A DNA stretch of 64,000 bases. Origin: Rhodococcus tukisamuensis NBRC 100609. GTDB taxonomy: Bacteria; Actinomycetota; Actinomycetes; Mycobacteriales; Mycobacteriaceae. Shown here piece by piece: positions 28,823 to 38,075 of the stretch. How positions within the stretch are numbered: the first letter of the stretch is position 1; the number at the start of each line of letters is the position of its first letter. The translations under genes and the position numbers were made by a program. The notes under the pieces are model-generated. The model made no database searches and was not told where the DNA came from. It saw only the letters and a list, made by a program, of their open reading frames with translations. The DNA lies in NCBI RefSeq assembly GCF_001894985.1, contig NZ_BCXG01000008.1, positions 124,001-188,000 of the forward strand, given 5' to 3'.

Positions 28823-29242
28823 GTGACTGAGCGGACCCTGGTACTGATTAAGCCCGACGGAGTGGCCCGGCGTTTCGTCGGCGAGATCCTCGGCCGTGTC
28901 GAGCGCAAGGGGCTGTCCATCACAGCTCTCGAGCTCAAGACCGCGGACGAGGCGATCGCCGCGACGCACTACGCCGAGCACGAGGGCAGGCCCTTCTACC
29001 CGGGACTGCTGGAGTTCATCACCTCCGGGCCGCTCGTCGCCGCGGTGCTCGAGGGCCCGCGGGCGATCGCGGCGTTCCGGCAGCTCGCGGGCGGCACCGA
29101 CCCGGTCGAGAAGGCCGTCCCCGGTTCCATCCGCGCCGACCTGGCATTGGACGGCCAGCAGAACCTGGTGCACGGCTCCGACTCCGTCGAGTCGGCCGAG
29201 CGGGAGATCGCGCTCTGGTTCCCGCACCTGGCCCGCGGCTAG
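28823..29242 (+). CDS. ndk: Nucleoside diphosphate kinase
   Basis: A 139-residue NDP kinase that equilibrates nucleoside di- and triphosphates. It begins [15 protein letters not shown] and shows the substrate-loop [14 protein letters not shown]. Active-site oddity: the nearly invariant NxxHGSDS motif is present as [16 protein letters not shown], with the phosphorylated His intact. A -10 box TAGGCT (28810-28815) ends 7 nt before GTG 28823, which indicates a leaderless transcript separate from the folC unit. Confidence 0.97.
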   Translation: MTERTLVLIKPDGVARRFVGEILGRVERKGLSITALELKTADEAIAATHYAEHEGRPFYPGLLEFITSGPLVAAVLEGPRAIAAFRQLAGGTDPVEKAVPGSIRADLALDGQQNLVHGSDSVESAEREIALWFPHLARG

Positions 29243-29265
29243 CTTCCTTTTCGTACACCCCCTTC

Positions 29266-29295
29266 TCGCCCCGTCGGTGACAGCCGGCGGGGCGA
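29266..29295 (+). terminator. Terminator hairpin after ndk
   Basis: A 12-bp stem (29266-29277 with 29284-29295) with one G-T pair and a 6-nt loop lies 24 nt after the ndk stop. It separates ndk from the long rne leader. Confidence 0.65.
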
Positions 29296-29749
29296 ACTGG
29301 TACCCGCACCCAACCTCGGGTCGTGTCATCCAAACGTCACGGCAGTCACACCGGGACGACCGAGTGGTCAGGCGAGGCGGGCCCCACCGGTGCGCCTTGG
29401 CGCGGCCGGTCGTTGCGGTGTGGGATACTGGTATCGGTCGGACTCACATTTGCAACACGCGGGTCCGACCGGATGACACCACGGTTCGATGCCCTCATCG
29501 CTGCCACGGTGTGCGGACACCCCGCCCACCACGGCACGCTGGATGATCAGGCGCGCGGATCACGGAGCACCGCCATCCAGCCAGGCGTCGCACGAACTGG
29601 CAGTGACCAACGGTTCACTGCCAACCGCGCGGGGCGAGACCAGACAATCCCACGTCCACCGTCGTGGGTACACATAGCAGTGCCCTCGCGTGGCCGCGTC
29701 ACACCCGGAAAGTCAAGGTGGACGCGCCCGGGGGCCCGAGGAGACTTAC
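29296..29749 (+). other. 454-nt non-coding region upstream of rne, with two hairpins
   Basis: I see no gene in this stretch. It contains a perfect 9-bp stem-loop (29598-29606 with 29615-29623, 8-nt loop) and a 6-bp one (29649-29654 with 29663-29668). TTGCGG at 29413 could be a -35 element but no convincing -10 box follows at the right distance. A long structured rne 5' leader is known in other bacteria to mediate autoregulation by RNase E; here that is only a possibility. Confidence 0.4.
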
Positions 29750-32700
29750 GTGGCCGACAAAGCGCCGCTCGAATCACAGACTTCCGCCGCAGCAGATGCG
29801 GCACCGACCTTCCCGGACAAGATCCGGGTGCACGCACTGGCGAAACTGCTCGGTGTGACCAGCAAGCAGGTGCTTGCCCAGGTCGCCGAGCTCGGCTCGG
29901 AGCTGCGCAGCGCGCAGTCCAGCGTCGATCGTTCGCTCGCCGAGCAGGTTCACGCGGCGCTGAGCGGCGCCGCGGAGACGGCAGCCCCGTCGACCGAGGT
30001 CGCGGCGGTCGAGACCCCGGCCGCCGAGGTCGAGGCCCCGGTTGCCGAGGAGCCCAAGGCCAAGGCGCCCAGGCGTCGGGCCTCCCGGGCCAAGGCCGCG
30101 AAGGCCGAGGCACCCCAGACCGAGGCGCCCGTTGCCGAGGTCGCGGCCGCCGAGGTTCCCGAGGTTGCGGCCCCCGCGGCCGAGGCCCAGCAAGGACTGT
30201 TCACGAACCTCGACAAGCCGCATGCGCACGTGCCGGCCGCAGCCGAGAGCGCGCCTGTGTTCCAGGCGCCGCTGTTCCTGCAGCCCGAGGCGGAGCCCGC
30301 CCCGCGTCGACGCCGTGCCCGCCGCGAGGCCGCGGCACCGGACGAGAACGCTCCCATCGAGGTCACCACCGTCGAGCCGTCGACGTCGGTCACCGAGGTC
30401 GAGGCCGCGGCGCCGACCGAGGAGGACACCGCCGCAGTCGAGGCCCCCGCGGCTGACACCACCGTGGTCGAGGATCAGCACGCCGCCGAGTCCGACGAGG
30501 AGGGCGACGCGCAGAGCCGTCGTCGCCGTCGTGGCCGCCGTGGCCGTGGCCGTGGCCGTGGCGAGCAGGGCGGCGACGAGCAGTCGACGACCGAGGAGGA
30601 GTCCGCCGAGGAGGCGACGACCGACGAGCGCACCGAGGTCGCAGCTGCCGAGACCGAGGCAGCTGCCGAGGTCGCGGAGCCGGAGTCCGAGGCAGGCGAG
30701 TCGGAGGAGGCCGAGGACGCCGGAGACGGTTCGAGCCGTCGCCGCCGTCGCCGCCGCCGCCGCAAGGGCAGCGGTGAGGGCGCCGAGGCCGGATCCGAGG
30801 AGGACGGCGTCGCCACGGTCGTGCACGAGCGCGAGCCGCGTACCAAGGCCCGCGTCAAGGACGAGGTCCAGGGCATTTCCGGCTCCACCCGGCTCGAGGC
30901 GAAGCGTCAGCGTCGCCGCGACGGCCGCGATGCCGGCCGTCGTCGGCCGCCGATCCTGACCGAGTCCGAGTTCCTGGCCCGCCGTGAGTCCGTCGACCGG
31001 GTGATGGTGGTCCGCGAGAAGACCGGCGCCGGGCACCAGTCCGGGCTGACCCAGGTCGCGGTCCTCGAGGACGGCATCCTCGTCGAGCACTTCGTCACCA
31101 GTTCGGCGTCCGCGTCGATGGTCGGCAACGTCTACCTCGGCCGCGTCCAGAACGTGCTGCCCTCCATGGAGGCCGCGTTCATCGACATCGGCCGCGGCCG
31201 CAACGGTGTGCTGTACGCCGGCGAGGTCAACTGGGAGGCCGCCGGCCTCGGCGGCAACAGCCGCAAGATCGAGCAGGCGCTGCGTCCGGGCGACCAGGTG
31301 CTCGTCCAGGTCAGCAAGGACCCGGTCGGCCACAAGGGTGCCCGCCTGACCACGCAGATCTCGCTGGCCGGCCGCTTCCTCGTGTACGTGCCCGGCGGCA
31401 GCTCCACCGGTATCAGCCGCAAGCTGCCCGACACCGAGCGCAAGCGTCTCAAGGAGATCCTGCGCGAGATCGTGCCGCCGGAGGCAGGCGTCATCATCCG
31501 CACCGCCTCCGAGGGAGTCAGTGCGGAAGAGCTCGCGCGTGACGTCACCCGGCTGCAGAGCCAGTGGGCGGACATCGAGAAGCAGGCCGCCGACGCGGAC
31601 AAGAGCAAGTCGAGCAGCCCGAAGGCGCTGTACGAAGAGCCGGACATGCTGGTCAAGGTCGTCCGTGACCTGTTCAACGAGGACTTCGCCAAGATCGTCA
31701 TCGAGGGCGAGAAGTCCTGGTCGACGGTGCAGAACTACATCGCTGCCGTGGCACCCGACCTGCTGCCGCGGGTCGAGCGCTACTCGCCGTCCGCCGGCGG
31801 ACCCGACGTGTTCGAGGTCAAGCGGATCGACGAGCAGCTCGCCAAGGCACTCGACCGCAAGGTGTGGCTGCCCTCGGGCGGCACCCTGGTGATCGACCGC
31901 ACCGAGGCGATGACCGTGGTCGACGTCAACACCGGCAAGTTCACCGGCGCCGGCGGCAACCTCGAGGAGACCGTCACCCGGAACAACCTGGAGGCGGCCG
32001 AGGAGATCGTGCGGCAGATGCGCCTGCGCGACATCGGCGGCATGATCGTCGTCGACTTCATCGACATGGTGCTCGAGTCGAACCGGGACCTGGTCCTGCG
32101 CCGGCTCACCGAGGCGCTCGGTCGCGACCGGACGCGTCATCAGGTCTCCGAGGTCACCTCGCTCGGCCTGGTCCAGATGACCCGCAAGAAGCTGGGCACG
32201 GGGCTGGTCGAGGCGTTCTCCACCACCTGTGAGCACTGCCACGGCCGCGGAATCATCGTTCACGCCGACCCGATCGAGGAGAAGTCCGGCGACGACGGCT
32301 CGCGGGCCGCTGCGTCGAAGGGCGAGTCCGGCAGCCGTAAGCGGCGTGGACGCGGCGAGAAGGCGGCCACGCAGCCCGAGGCGCCGGAGGCCAAGAACGG
32401 TCACGAGGACGTGCACGACGTGGACGCGACGGTCAAGCGTGCGCATCCGGTCGCGCTGGCGATGGCCTCGCACCACCACGACGACGAGCAGGGCCATGAG
32501 GCCGAGCAGGGTCGTGAGGCAGAGCCGAAGGCCGCCGAGGAGGCGGCCGAGGCCGGTGCCTCCGACGTGAAGGTCGACGAGGCGCCCGTGGTGGCAGAGG
32601 TCGCAGTGCTCGAGGCCCCGGTTGTCGAGGCCCCGGTTGTCGAGGTCGCGGCTGAGGTCGCCGAGTCCGAGGTTGCCGAGGCGGGGGTCGCCGAGACGCC

Positions 32701-33013
32701 GGCGGCCGAGGTCGCCGCGCCCACGCGGGGACGTCGTCGTTCGCGGCGGTCCAGCCGGTCCGCTGCGGCCCCGGTGGCCGAGGAGTCGGATGCCGTTGCG
32801 GTGCTGGTGGTCCCGACGCCGGAGCCGGTCGCGGCGTCCGTCGTCGAGGCGCCGGTTGTCGCCGAGCCCGTCGTCGAGACGGTCGCCGAGCCGGTTGTCG
32901 CGGAGCCCGAGGCCGCCGCACCTGTGAAGTCCGACGGCGAGGTCAAGGCGCCCGCGCGCCGTCCCCGTCGCCGTGCGTCGGCCCGTCCCGCGGGTCCGCC
33001 GACGGACGCGTAG
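29750..33013 (+). CDS. rne: Ribonuclease E/G family endoribonuclease with long flanking extensions
   Basis: A 1087-residue RNase E-type enzyme that starts mRNA decay and processes stable RNA. The N-terminal 400 residues begin with an IF2-N-like segment (KIRVHALAKLLGVTSKQVLAQ), then a low-complexity Ala/Glu/Val-rich region broken by Arg-rich clusters. The S1 domain follows (GNVYLGRVQNVLPSMEAAFI), then the catalytic DNase I-like region with Asp725 (VVDVNTGKF) and the DFIDM aspartates near 769-772. The zinc-link is CEHC (827-830). The C-terminal 230 residues are again Glu/Ala/Val and Arg-rich, as in scaffolds for degradosome partners. GAGGAG lies upstream of GTG 29750; ATG-less frame upstream was rejected. 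Confidence 0.96.
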   Translation: MADKAPLESQTSAAADAAPTFPDKIRVHALAKLLGVTSKQVLAQVAELGSELRSAQSSVDRSLAEQVHAALSGAAETAAPSTEVAAVETPAAEVEAPVAEEPKAKAPRRRASRAKAAKAEAPQTEAPVAEVAAAEVPEVAAPAAEAQQGLFTNLDKPHAHVPAAAESAPVFQAPLFLQPEAEPAPRRRRARREAAAPDENAPIEVTTVEPSTSVTEVEAAAPTEEDTAAVEAPAADTTVVEDQHAAESDEEGDAQSRRRRRGRRGRGRGRGEQGGDEQSTTEEESAEEATTDERTEVAAAETEAAAEVAEPESEAGESEEAEDAGDGSSRRRRRRRRRKGSGEGAEAGSEEDGVATVVHEREPRTKARVKDEVQGISGSTRLEAKRQRRRDGRDAGRRRPPILTESEFLARRESVDRVMVVREKTGAGHQSGLTQVAVLEDGILVEHFVTSSASASMVGNVYLGRVQNVLPSMEAAFIDIGRGRNGVLYAGEVNWEAAGLGGNSRKIEQALRPGDQVLVQVSKDPVGHKGARLTTQISLAGRFLVYVPGGSSTGISRKLPDTERKRLKEILREIVPPEAGVIIRTASEGVSAEELARDVTRLQSQWADIEKQAADADKSKSSSPKALYEEPDMLVKVVRDLFNEDFAKIVIEGEKSWSTVQNYIAAVAPDLLPRVERYSPSAGGPDVFEVKRIDEQLAKALDRKVWLPSGGTLVIDRTEAMTVVDVNTGKFTGAGGNLEETVTRNNLEAAEEIVRQMRLRDIGGMIVVDFIDMVLESNRDLVLRRLTEALGRDRTRHQVSEVTSLGLVQMTRKKLGTGLVEAFSTTCEHCHGRGIIVHADPIEEKSGDDGSRAAASKGESGSRKRRGRGEKAATQPEAPEAKNGHEDVHDVDATVKRAHPVALAMASHHHDDEQGHEAEQGREAEPKAAEEAAEAGASDVKVDEAPVVAEVAVLEAPVVEAPVVEVAAEVAESEVAEAGVAETPAAEVAAPTRGRRRSRRSSRSAAAPVAEESDAVAVLVVPTPEPVAASVVEAPVVAEPVVETVAEPVVAEPEAAAPVKSDGEVKAPARRPRRRASARPAGPPTDA

Positions 33014-33028
33014 GCCGGACGAGTTCGG

Positions 33029-33061
33029 GGTGGCGGAGCCAGTTTGACCCTGGCCGCCGCC
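33029..33061 (+). terminator. Terminator-like hairpin after rne
   Basis: Arms near 33029-33042 and 33050-33061 pair with a single bulged base and one wobble pair around a 7-nt loop. The loop contains the -35 hexamer of the rplU promoter, so the two elements are interleaved. Confidence 0.45.
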
Positions 33062-33073
33062 ATCCCGTAATCT
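33044..33073 (+). promoter_or_regulatory. Sigma-A-type promoter for rplU-rpmA
   Basis: TTGACC (33044-33049) and TAATCT (33068-33073) are separated by 18 bp. Transcription would start near 33080 and give a leader of about 135 nt before rplU. The leader ends with a hairpin (33173-33194) just before the ribosome-binding site. Confidence 0.75.
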
Positions 33074-33172
33074 TGACCGGTCGCTACTCGGCGATACCGC
33101 TCGGCTGCGCCCAACAGGGCAGCGGCGGGCGCGCCTGAGGTAGCAAGCACACCAGACCAGTCGCTCGGCTCA

Positions 33173-33194
33173 AGCCGCGCGAGCACGTTCGAAG
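33173..33194 (+). other. Leader hairpin before the rplU ribosome-binding site
   Basis: GCTCGGC at 33173-33179 can pair with the GC-rich segment 33184-33194 (GCC...CGAGC) in an imperfect stem with a 4-nt loop. AAGGGG follows a few bases later. It could be a site of ribosomal-protein feedback; I know of no described motif that it matches. Confidence 0.3.
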
Positions 33195-33214
33195 AAGCAA
33201 GGGGTAGCCCTCCG

Positions 33215-33526
33215 ATGGCAACGTACGCGATCGTCAAGACCGGCGGAAAGCAGTACAAGGTCGCTGTTGGTGACCTCGTCAAGGTCGAGAAGATCGAGGG
33301 TGAGCCCGGCACTTCTGTCTCGCTGGCCCCGGTCCTCGTCGTCGACGGATCCGAGCTGACCACCGACGCCGACAAGCTGGCCAAGGTCACGGTCACCGGC
33401 GAGGTCGTCGAGCACACCAAGGGTCCGAAGATCCGCATCCACAAGTTCAAGAACAAGACCGGCTACCACAAGCGCCAGGGTCACCGTCAGAAGCTGACGG
33501 TCCTCAAGGTCACCGGCATCAAGTAA
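33215..33526 (+). CDS. rplU: 50S ribosomal protein L21
   Basis: A 103-residue L21, a 23S rRNA-binding protein of the large subunit. It begins [16 protein letters not shown] and ends with the conserved basic stretch [12 protein letters not shown]. It has its own promoter and a leader, and is followed 31 nt later by rpmA, the usual pair. AAGGGG upstream of the ATG is the ribosome-binding site. Confidence 0.98.
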   Translation: MATYAIVKTGGKQYKVAVGDLVKVEKIEGEPGTSVSLAPVLVVDGSELTTDADKLAKVTVTGEVVEHTKGPKIRIHKFKNKTGYHKRQGHRQKLTVLKVTGIK

Positions 33527-33557
33527 CTAGAAGCTTAAGTACCTAGGAGGGTTCGAC

Positions 33558-33821
33558 ATGGCACATAAGAAGGGTGCATCCAGCTCCCGTAACGGTCGCG
33601 ATTCGAACGCACAGCGACTCGGCGTGAAGCGCTTCGGCGGTCAGTCCGTCAGCGCCGGCGAGATCCTGGTGCGTCAGCGCGGAACCCACTTCCACCCCGG
33701 CGTGAACGTCGGACGTGGCGGCGACGACACGCTCTTCGCGCTCTCCGCGGGTGCGGTCGAGTTCGGCACCAAGCGTGGACGCAAGACCGTCAACATCGTT
33801 CCGGCCGCGGCAGAGGCCTGA
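33558..33821 (+). CDS. rpmA: 50S ribosomal protein L27
   Basis: An 87-residue L27. It begins [20 protein letters not shown], so there is no N-terminal cleavable extension of the Firmicutes type, and it continues with [10 protein letters not shown] and VLVRQRGT-like [12 protein letters not shown]. The N-terminus reaches the peptidyl-transferase centre. TAGGAGG 8 nt upstream is a strong ribosome-binding site. A terminator follows. Confidence 0.98.
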   Translation: MAHKKGASSSRNGRDSNAQRLGVKRFGGQSVSAGEILVRQRGTHFHPGVNVGRGGDDTLFALSAGAVEFGTKRGRKTVNIVPAAAEA

Positions 33822-33874
33822 TTCTGCTGCGAATATCGCCTCGCGACTGATGTCGCGGAGTGACGCTAAGCTCC

Positions 33875-33918
33875 CAGTAGGGGCGGGCCAGGGTCTCATA
33901 CCCAGCCCGCCCCTACTG
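33875..33918 (+). terminator. Strong intrinsic terminator after rplU-rpmA
   Basis: Perfect 14-bp arms (33875-33888 and 33905-33918), with a further GGGT/ACCC pairing inside the loop, are followed by TTATTTA. This is the best U-tract terminator in the window. obg begins 32 nt further on. Confidence 0.9.
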
Positions 33919-33950
33919 TTATTTACAGACTGAGGAAGGATCCGGCAGTC

Positions 33951-35411
33951 ATGTCCCGATTCATTGACCGCGTGGTGCTGCACGTCAGCGCCGGAAATGG
34001 CGGCAATGGCTGCGCCTCCGTTCACCGCGAGAAGTTCAAGCCGCTAGGCGGACCAGACGGTGGTAACGGAGGCCGTGGCGGTGACGTCGTGCTCGAGGTC
34101 GACCCCAACGTGCACACGCTGCTGGACTTCCACTTCCACCCCCACGCCAAGGCCGGCAACGGCAAGCAGGGCGCCGGCAGCAACCGTGAGGGCGCCAACG
34201 GCGAGGACCTGATCCTGCGGGTGCCCGAAGGCACCGTCGTGCTGGACAGCGAGGGCAATGTCATCGCCGACCTCATCGGTGCGGGCACCCGGTTCGCCGC
34301 CGCGCCCGGCGGCCGTGGTGGGCTCGGCAACGCCGCGCTCTCCTCGCGGGCCCGCAAGGCGCCCGGTTTCGCGCTGCTCGGCGAGGACGGTGTCGAACGC
34401 GACCTCGTCCTGGAGCTCAAGTCGGTCGCCGACGTCGGACTGGTCGGCTTCCCGTCCGCGGGCAAGTCGTCGCTGGTGTCCGTGCTCTCGGCCGCCAAGC
34501 CGAAGATCGCCGACTACCCGTTCACCACGCTGCGCCCGAACCTGGGCGTGGTGTCCAGCGGCGACACCACCTTCACCATCGCCGACGTCCCCGGCCTGAT
34601 CCCCGGCGCCAGCGAGGGCCGTGGCCTGGGACTGGACTTCCTGCGGCACATCGAGCGCACCGCGGTGCTCGCCCATGTGGTGGACTGCGCGACCCTCGAG
34701 CCCGGCCGCGACCCGGTCTCCGACGTCGATGCCCTCGAGGCGGAGCTGGCGGCGTACAAGCCGGCCCTGTCGGAGGACGTCAGCCTCGGTGACCTCGCCA
34801 ACCGGCCGCGAATCGTGATCCTCAACAAGGCCGACGTGCCCGAGGCGGCGGAACTGGCCGAGATGGTCACCCCCGACTTCGAGAAGCGTGGTTGGCCGGT
34901 CTTCACCATCTCGGCCGTCAGCCGAGATGGCTTGCGCCCGTTGACTTTTGCTCTTGCCAAGATGGTTGCGGACTACCGCGAGGCGCATCCGAAGCCGGAG
35001 CCGAAGCGTCAGATCCTCCGTCCGGTGGCGGCCAACCAGGCCGACTTCACCGTGATCGCAGACCCCGAGTCGCCCGGTGGATTCATCGTGCGCGGAATCC
35101 GGCCGGAACGCTGGGTTCGTCAGACCGCGTTCGACAACGACGAGGCCGTCGGCTACCTCGCGGACCGGCTTGCCCGGCTCGGCGTGGAGGCCGCGCTGGT
35201 CAAGCACGGTGCGCAGCCGGGTTGCTCGGTGACCATCGGGGACGTGAGCTTCGACTGGGAGCCGCAGACCCCGGCGGGCGTCGACCTCACCCGCACCGGC
35301 CGCGGCACCGACGCGCGGCTCGACCAGGTGGAGCGCATCGGCGCGTCCGAGCGCAAGCATGCGCACCGGATCCGGCGTGGGCTCGAGGGCCTGGACCCCG
35401 AAGAACAGTGA
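33951..35411 (+). CDS. obg: Obg GTPase (CgtA)
   Basis: A 486-residue Obg. The N-terminal glycine-rich Obg fold (residues about 1-160, [15 protein letters not shown] and [12 protein letters not shown]) precedes a G domain with G1 [21 protein letters not shown] (G3) and NKAD (G4). The OCT domain follows ([15 protein letters not shown]), and then a charged tail. Obg takes part in 50S subunit assembly and stress signalling. AGGAAGGA lies upstream of the ATG. Its stop overlaps the GTG of proB. Confidence 0.98.
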   Translation: MSRFIDRVVLHVSAGNGGNGCASVHREKFKPLGGPDGGNGGRGGDVVLEVDPNVHTLLDFHFHPHAKAGNGKQGAGSNREGANGEDLILRVPEGTVVLDSEGNVIADLIGAGTRFAAAPGGRGGLGNAALSSRARKAPGFALLGEDGVERDLVLELKSVADVGLVGFPSAGKSSLVSVLSAAKPKIADYPFTTLRPNLGVVSSGDTTFTIADVPGLIPGASEGRGLGLDFLRHIERTAVLAHVVDCATLEPGRDPVSDVDALEAELAAYKPALSEDVSLGDLANRPRIVILNKADVPEAAELAEMVTPDFEKRGWPVFTISAVSRDGLRPLTFALAKMVADYREAHPKPEPKRQILRPVAANQADFTVIADPESPGGFIVRGIRPERWVRQTAFDNDEAVGYLADRLARLGVEAALVKHGAQPGCSVTIGDVSFDWEPQTPAGVDLTRTGRGTDARLDQVERIGASERKHAHRIRRGLEGLDPEEQ

Positions 35412-36526
35412 CGGCGACCGCGGCCGCCTCGGACACCAGGTCGGCGATCGCCACGGCGCGCAGCATCGTCGTGAAGATCGGTTCGTCGGCGCTGACCAGC
35501 CTCGAGGAGGGGCTCGACCACGCGGCACTCGACACCCTCGCGGACGCGATCGAGGCGCGGATGCGCGCCGGCTCCGACGTCGTGGTGGTCTCCTCGGGTG
35601 CGGTGGGCGCGGGCATCGCCCCGCTGGGACTGTCCAAGCGGCCGCGGGACCTGGCCACCAAGCAGGCCGCGGCCAGCGTCGGCCAGTTGGCCCTGGCGCA
35701 TGCCTGGGGGACCTCCTTCGGGCGGTACGGGCGCACGGTCGGGCAGGTGCTGCTCACCGCCGACGACCTGGCTCGACGCACCCAGCATCGCAACGCGCAG
35801 CGGACCCTGGACCGGCTGCGGGTGCTGCACGCGGTGGCGATCGTGAACGAGAACGACACCGTGGCGACCACTGAGCTGCGGTTCGGCGACAACGACCGGC
35901 TGGCCGCGATGGTCGCGCACCTGGTGCAGGCCGACGCGCTGGTGCTGCTCTCGGACGTCGACGGGCTCTACGACGGTGACCCCCGTCGCGGCGGTGCCAC
36001 CCTGATCCCGGAGGTGACCAGCCCCGAGGATCTCGACGGCGTGGTCGCGGGCTCCGGGGGAGCGCTCGGCACCGGCGGCATGGCCTCGAAGCTGTCCGCG
36101 GCCCGGCTCGCGGCGGACTCGGGGGTGCCGGTGCTGCTCGCCGCCGCCACCGATGCCGCGGCGGCACTGACCACCGCGGGCGTCGGCACGGCCTTCGCGG
36201 CACGCCCGAATCGGATGTCGGCGCGCAAGTTCTGGGTGCGGCACGCGGCCGACACCCAGGGCGCGCTCGAGCTGGACGCGGGTGCGGTCCGGGCCGTGGT
36301 GGATCGCCGGCGCTCGCTGTTGCCCGCCGGCATCACCGGTGTGGTCGGGCGGTTCCACGGCGGCGACGTGGTGTCGCTGGTCGGTCCGGACGCCGTCCCG
36401 GTGGCGCGCGGGGTGGTGGCGTACGACTTTGACGAGCTCGGCGAGATGCTCGGCCGGTCCACCCTGGAGTTGCCGTCGGAGCTGCAGCGTCCGGTCGTGC
36501 ACGCGGACGATCTGGTGCCGCTCTAG
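35408..36526 (+). CDS. proB: Glutamate 5-kinase
   Basis: A 372-residue enzyme for the first step of proline synthesis (glutamate to gamma-glutamyl phosphate). The amino-acid-kinase domain starts [17 protein letters not shown] and includes [16 protein letters not shown] and [15 protein letters not shown]-terminal PUA domain follows (from about residue 275). GTG 35408 overlaps the obg stop. Its partner proA is 15 kb downstream, separated by accessory genes. Its 3' end overlaps by 4 nt a small convergent ORF. Confidence 0.97.
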   Translation: MTATAAASDTRSAIATARSIVVKIGSSALTSLEEGLDHAALDTLADAIEARMRAGSDVVVVSSGAVGAGIAPLGLSKRPRDLATKQAAASVGQLALAHAWGTSFGRYGRTVGQVLLTADDLARRTQHRNAQRTLDRLRVLHAVAIVNENDTVATTELRFGDNDRLAAMVAHLVQADALVLLSDVDGLYDGDPRRGGATLIPEVTSPEDLDGVVAGSGGALGTGGMASKLSAARLAADSGVPVLLAAATDAAAALTTAGVGTAFAARPNRMSARKFWVRHAADTQGALELDAGAVRAVVDRRRSLLPAGITGVVGRFHGGDVVSLVGPDAVPVARGVVAYDFDELGEMLGRSTLELPSELQRPVVHADDLVPL

Positions 36527-36699
36527 CGGTCAGGGGCTGTCGGCGGCTTGTCCTGCGGGTCGCCGATGACCTTGGGTGGTCCTTCGGGGTGCAGTGCGCC
36601 GCCCTCGTTCACCCATTCGGAGATGTCGGCGGCATCCTCGGAGGTGACAGGCTTGCGTCTGCTGAAGAGCGATTTCACCTTGTCGCTGAACTTCGACAT
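36523..36699 (-). CDS. Small hypothetical protein, 58 residues
   Basis: An ATG-started frame coding for a 58-residue acidic/basic protein. It begins [19 protein letters not shown], continues with [20 protein letters not shown] and ends PPTAPDR. Codon third positions are strongly G/C, like the neighbours, and the composition is that of a real soluble protein. It has an amphipathic N-terminal helix with a basic cluster. The stop lies inside the proB stop region (convergent overlap). I do not recognise a family and assign no function. The alternative reading, chance ORF, is possible but the codon use argues against it. Confidence 0.6.
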   Translation of the reverse strand: MSKFSDKVKSLFSRRKPVTSEDAADISEWVNEGGALHPEGPPKVIGDPQDKPPTAPDR

Positions 36700-36708
36700 G
36701 CCTGGAGT

Positions 36709-37551
36709 CTACGGATGTGCGCCCAGGGCGGTGAGGGTCTGCGAGCACCCGGCATCCAGTTTGACCGTGGCGAATTCGTCGCCGCGGGTGGCGCCCCGGT
36801 TCACGATCGCGACCGGTGTGCCGTGCTTGGCCGCGTGCCGGACGAACCGCAGCCCGGACATCACGGTCAGCGACGAGCCGAGTACCAGCACCAGGTCGGC
36901 GGCGTCGACCATCGCGTAGGCCGCCGCCACCCGTGGCTTCGGCACGCTCTCGCCGAAGTACACGATGTCGGGTTTGAGGATGCCGCCGCAGCGGTCGCAG
37001 TCCACCACCCGGAAGTGCGCGGTCTCCTCGATCACCGCGTCGGCGTCCGGGGCGATCTCGACTCCCGTTGCCGCGGAGACGGATTCGGCGAAGCCGGGGT
37101 TGGCCGCGGTGAGCCGCTCGGCCAGCGAGATGCGGGAGACCCGGTGCTCGCAGGTCATGCAGCGCACCTGCGCGTAGCTGCCGTGCAGGTCGACGACCGC
37201 GCGGCTGCCGGCCTTGGTGTGCAGCAGGTCCACGTTCTGGGTGAGCACCCCGGTGACCGTCCCGGACCGCTCGAGGGCGGCGAGTGCGCGGTGGCCGGCG
37301 TTGGGCACGGTGGCGTCCATGAACCGCCAGCCCAGGTGGTTGCGCGCCCAGTAGTGCCGCCGGAACGCGGCGTCGCCCATGAACTGCTGGTACGTCATCG
37401 GGTTCCGCGGCGGCGAGTCCGGGCCGCGGTAGTCGGGAATTCCCGAGTCGGTGGACATGCCGGCGCCGGTCAACGCAACCACCCGCCGGCCGTCCACCAG
37501 TGCGGCGAGCCGGGCGAACGCGGTCTCGGGTTCCAGGGCCGAAACGGACAT
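36709..37551 (-). CDS. Sirtuin-family NAD-dependent protein deacylase
   Basis: A 280-residue Sir2-type deacylase that removes acyl groups from lysine using NAD. NAD binding is shown by GAGMSTDSGIPDYRG (from residue 29) and TQNVD. The catalytic His is in DLHGS, and the zinc site is two CxxC pairs (CMTC and CDRC). ATG 37551 is chosen because a -10 box TAACCT on the minus strand ends 7 nt upstream. An upstream ATG would add 11 residues and overlap that box. It is transcribed alone, toward the small ORF. Confidence 0.94.
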   Translation of the reverse strand: MSVSALEPETAFARLAALVDGRRVVALTGAGMSTDSGIPDYRGPDSPPRNPMTYQQFMGDAAFRRHYWARNHLGWRFMDATVPNAGHRALAALERSGTVTGVLTQNVDLLHTKAGSRAVVDLHGSYAQVRCMTCEHRVSRISLAERLTAANPGFAESVSAATGVEIAPDADAVIEETAHFRVVDCDRCGGILKPDIVYFGESVPKPRVAAAYAMVDAADLVLVLGSSLTVMSGLRFVRHAAKHGTPVAIVNRGATRGDEFATVKLDAGCSQTLTALGAHP

Positions 37552-37651
37552 GCCCACCAGGTTAGCCGTGTCCCGGGTGGGCATGCCCGTGCGGTCGCCG
37601 GGGCCAAGCTCGCCGCCGAGTTCCCGGGGCCAAGTTCCCGGGCCCGAGGCG

Positions 37652-38056
37652 TCAGCCCCGGCTCGGCACCTCGACCAGCGGGTACACCCCGTTCTCGTCG
37701 TGCACCTCGCGTCCGGTGACCGGGGGGTTGAAGACGCACAGCATCCGCATCTGGGTGACCGGCTCGACCCGGTGCCGCTCGTGGCCGTCGAGCAGGTACA
37801 TCGAGCCGGGACGCAGCTCGTGGACCTCGCCGTTGTCGAGGTCGGTGAGGATGCCGTCGCCCTCGATCAGCCAGACCGCCTCGACGTGGTTGGCGTAGTG
37901 GAACTCGTTGACCGAGCCGGCGCGGATGGTGGTCTCGTGGAACGAGAATCCCACGCCGTCCCCGCCGAGGACGATGCGCTTGCTGCGCCAGTTGCCGTCG
38001 GCGCTGGTGACGTCCCGGTCGGTGCCGGTGATCTCTTCGGTGGTGCGCACGATCAT
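37652..38056 (-). CDS. ectC: L-ectoine synthase
   Basis: A 134-residue cupin that cyclises N-gamma-acetyl-diaminobutyrate to ectoine, a compatible solute. It begins [16 protein letters not shown] and carries the family cupin features [26 protein letters not shown] (seen as [11 protein letters not shown]) and the metal-site region. It is the last gene of ectABC, 19 nt after ectB. No ectD (hydroxylase) gene follows; the next gene is the sirtuin. Confidence 0.97.
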   Translation of the reverse strand: MIVRTTEEITGTDRDVTSADGNWRSKRIVLGGDGVGFSFHETTIRAGSVNEFHYANHVEAVWLIEGDGILTDLDNGEVHELRPGSMYLLDGHERHRVEPVTQMRMLCVFNPPVTGREVHDENGVYPLVEVPSRG

Positions 38057-38075
38057 GGGGTTGCTCCTTCGCGGT

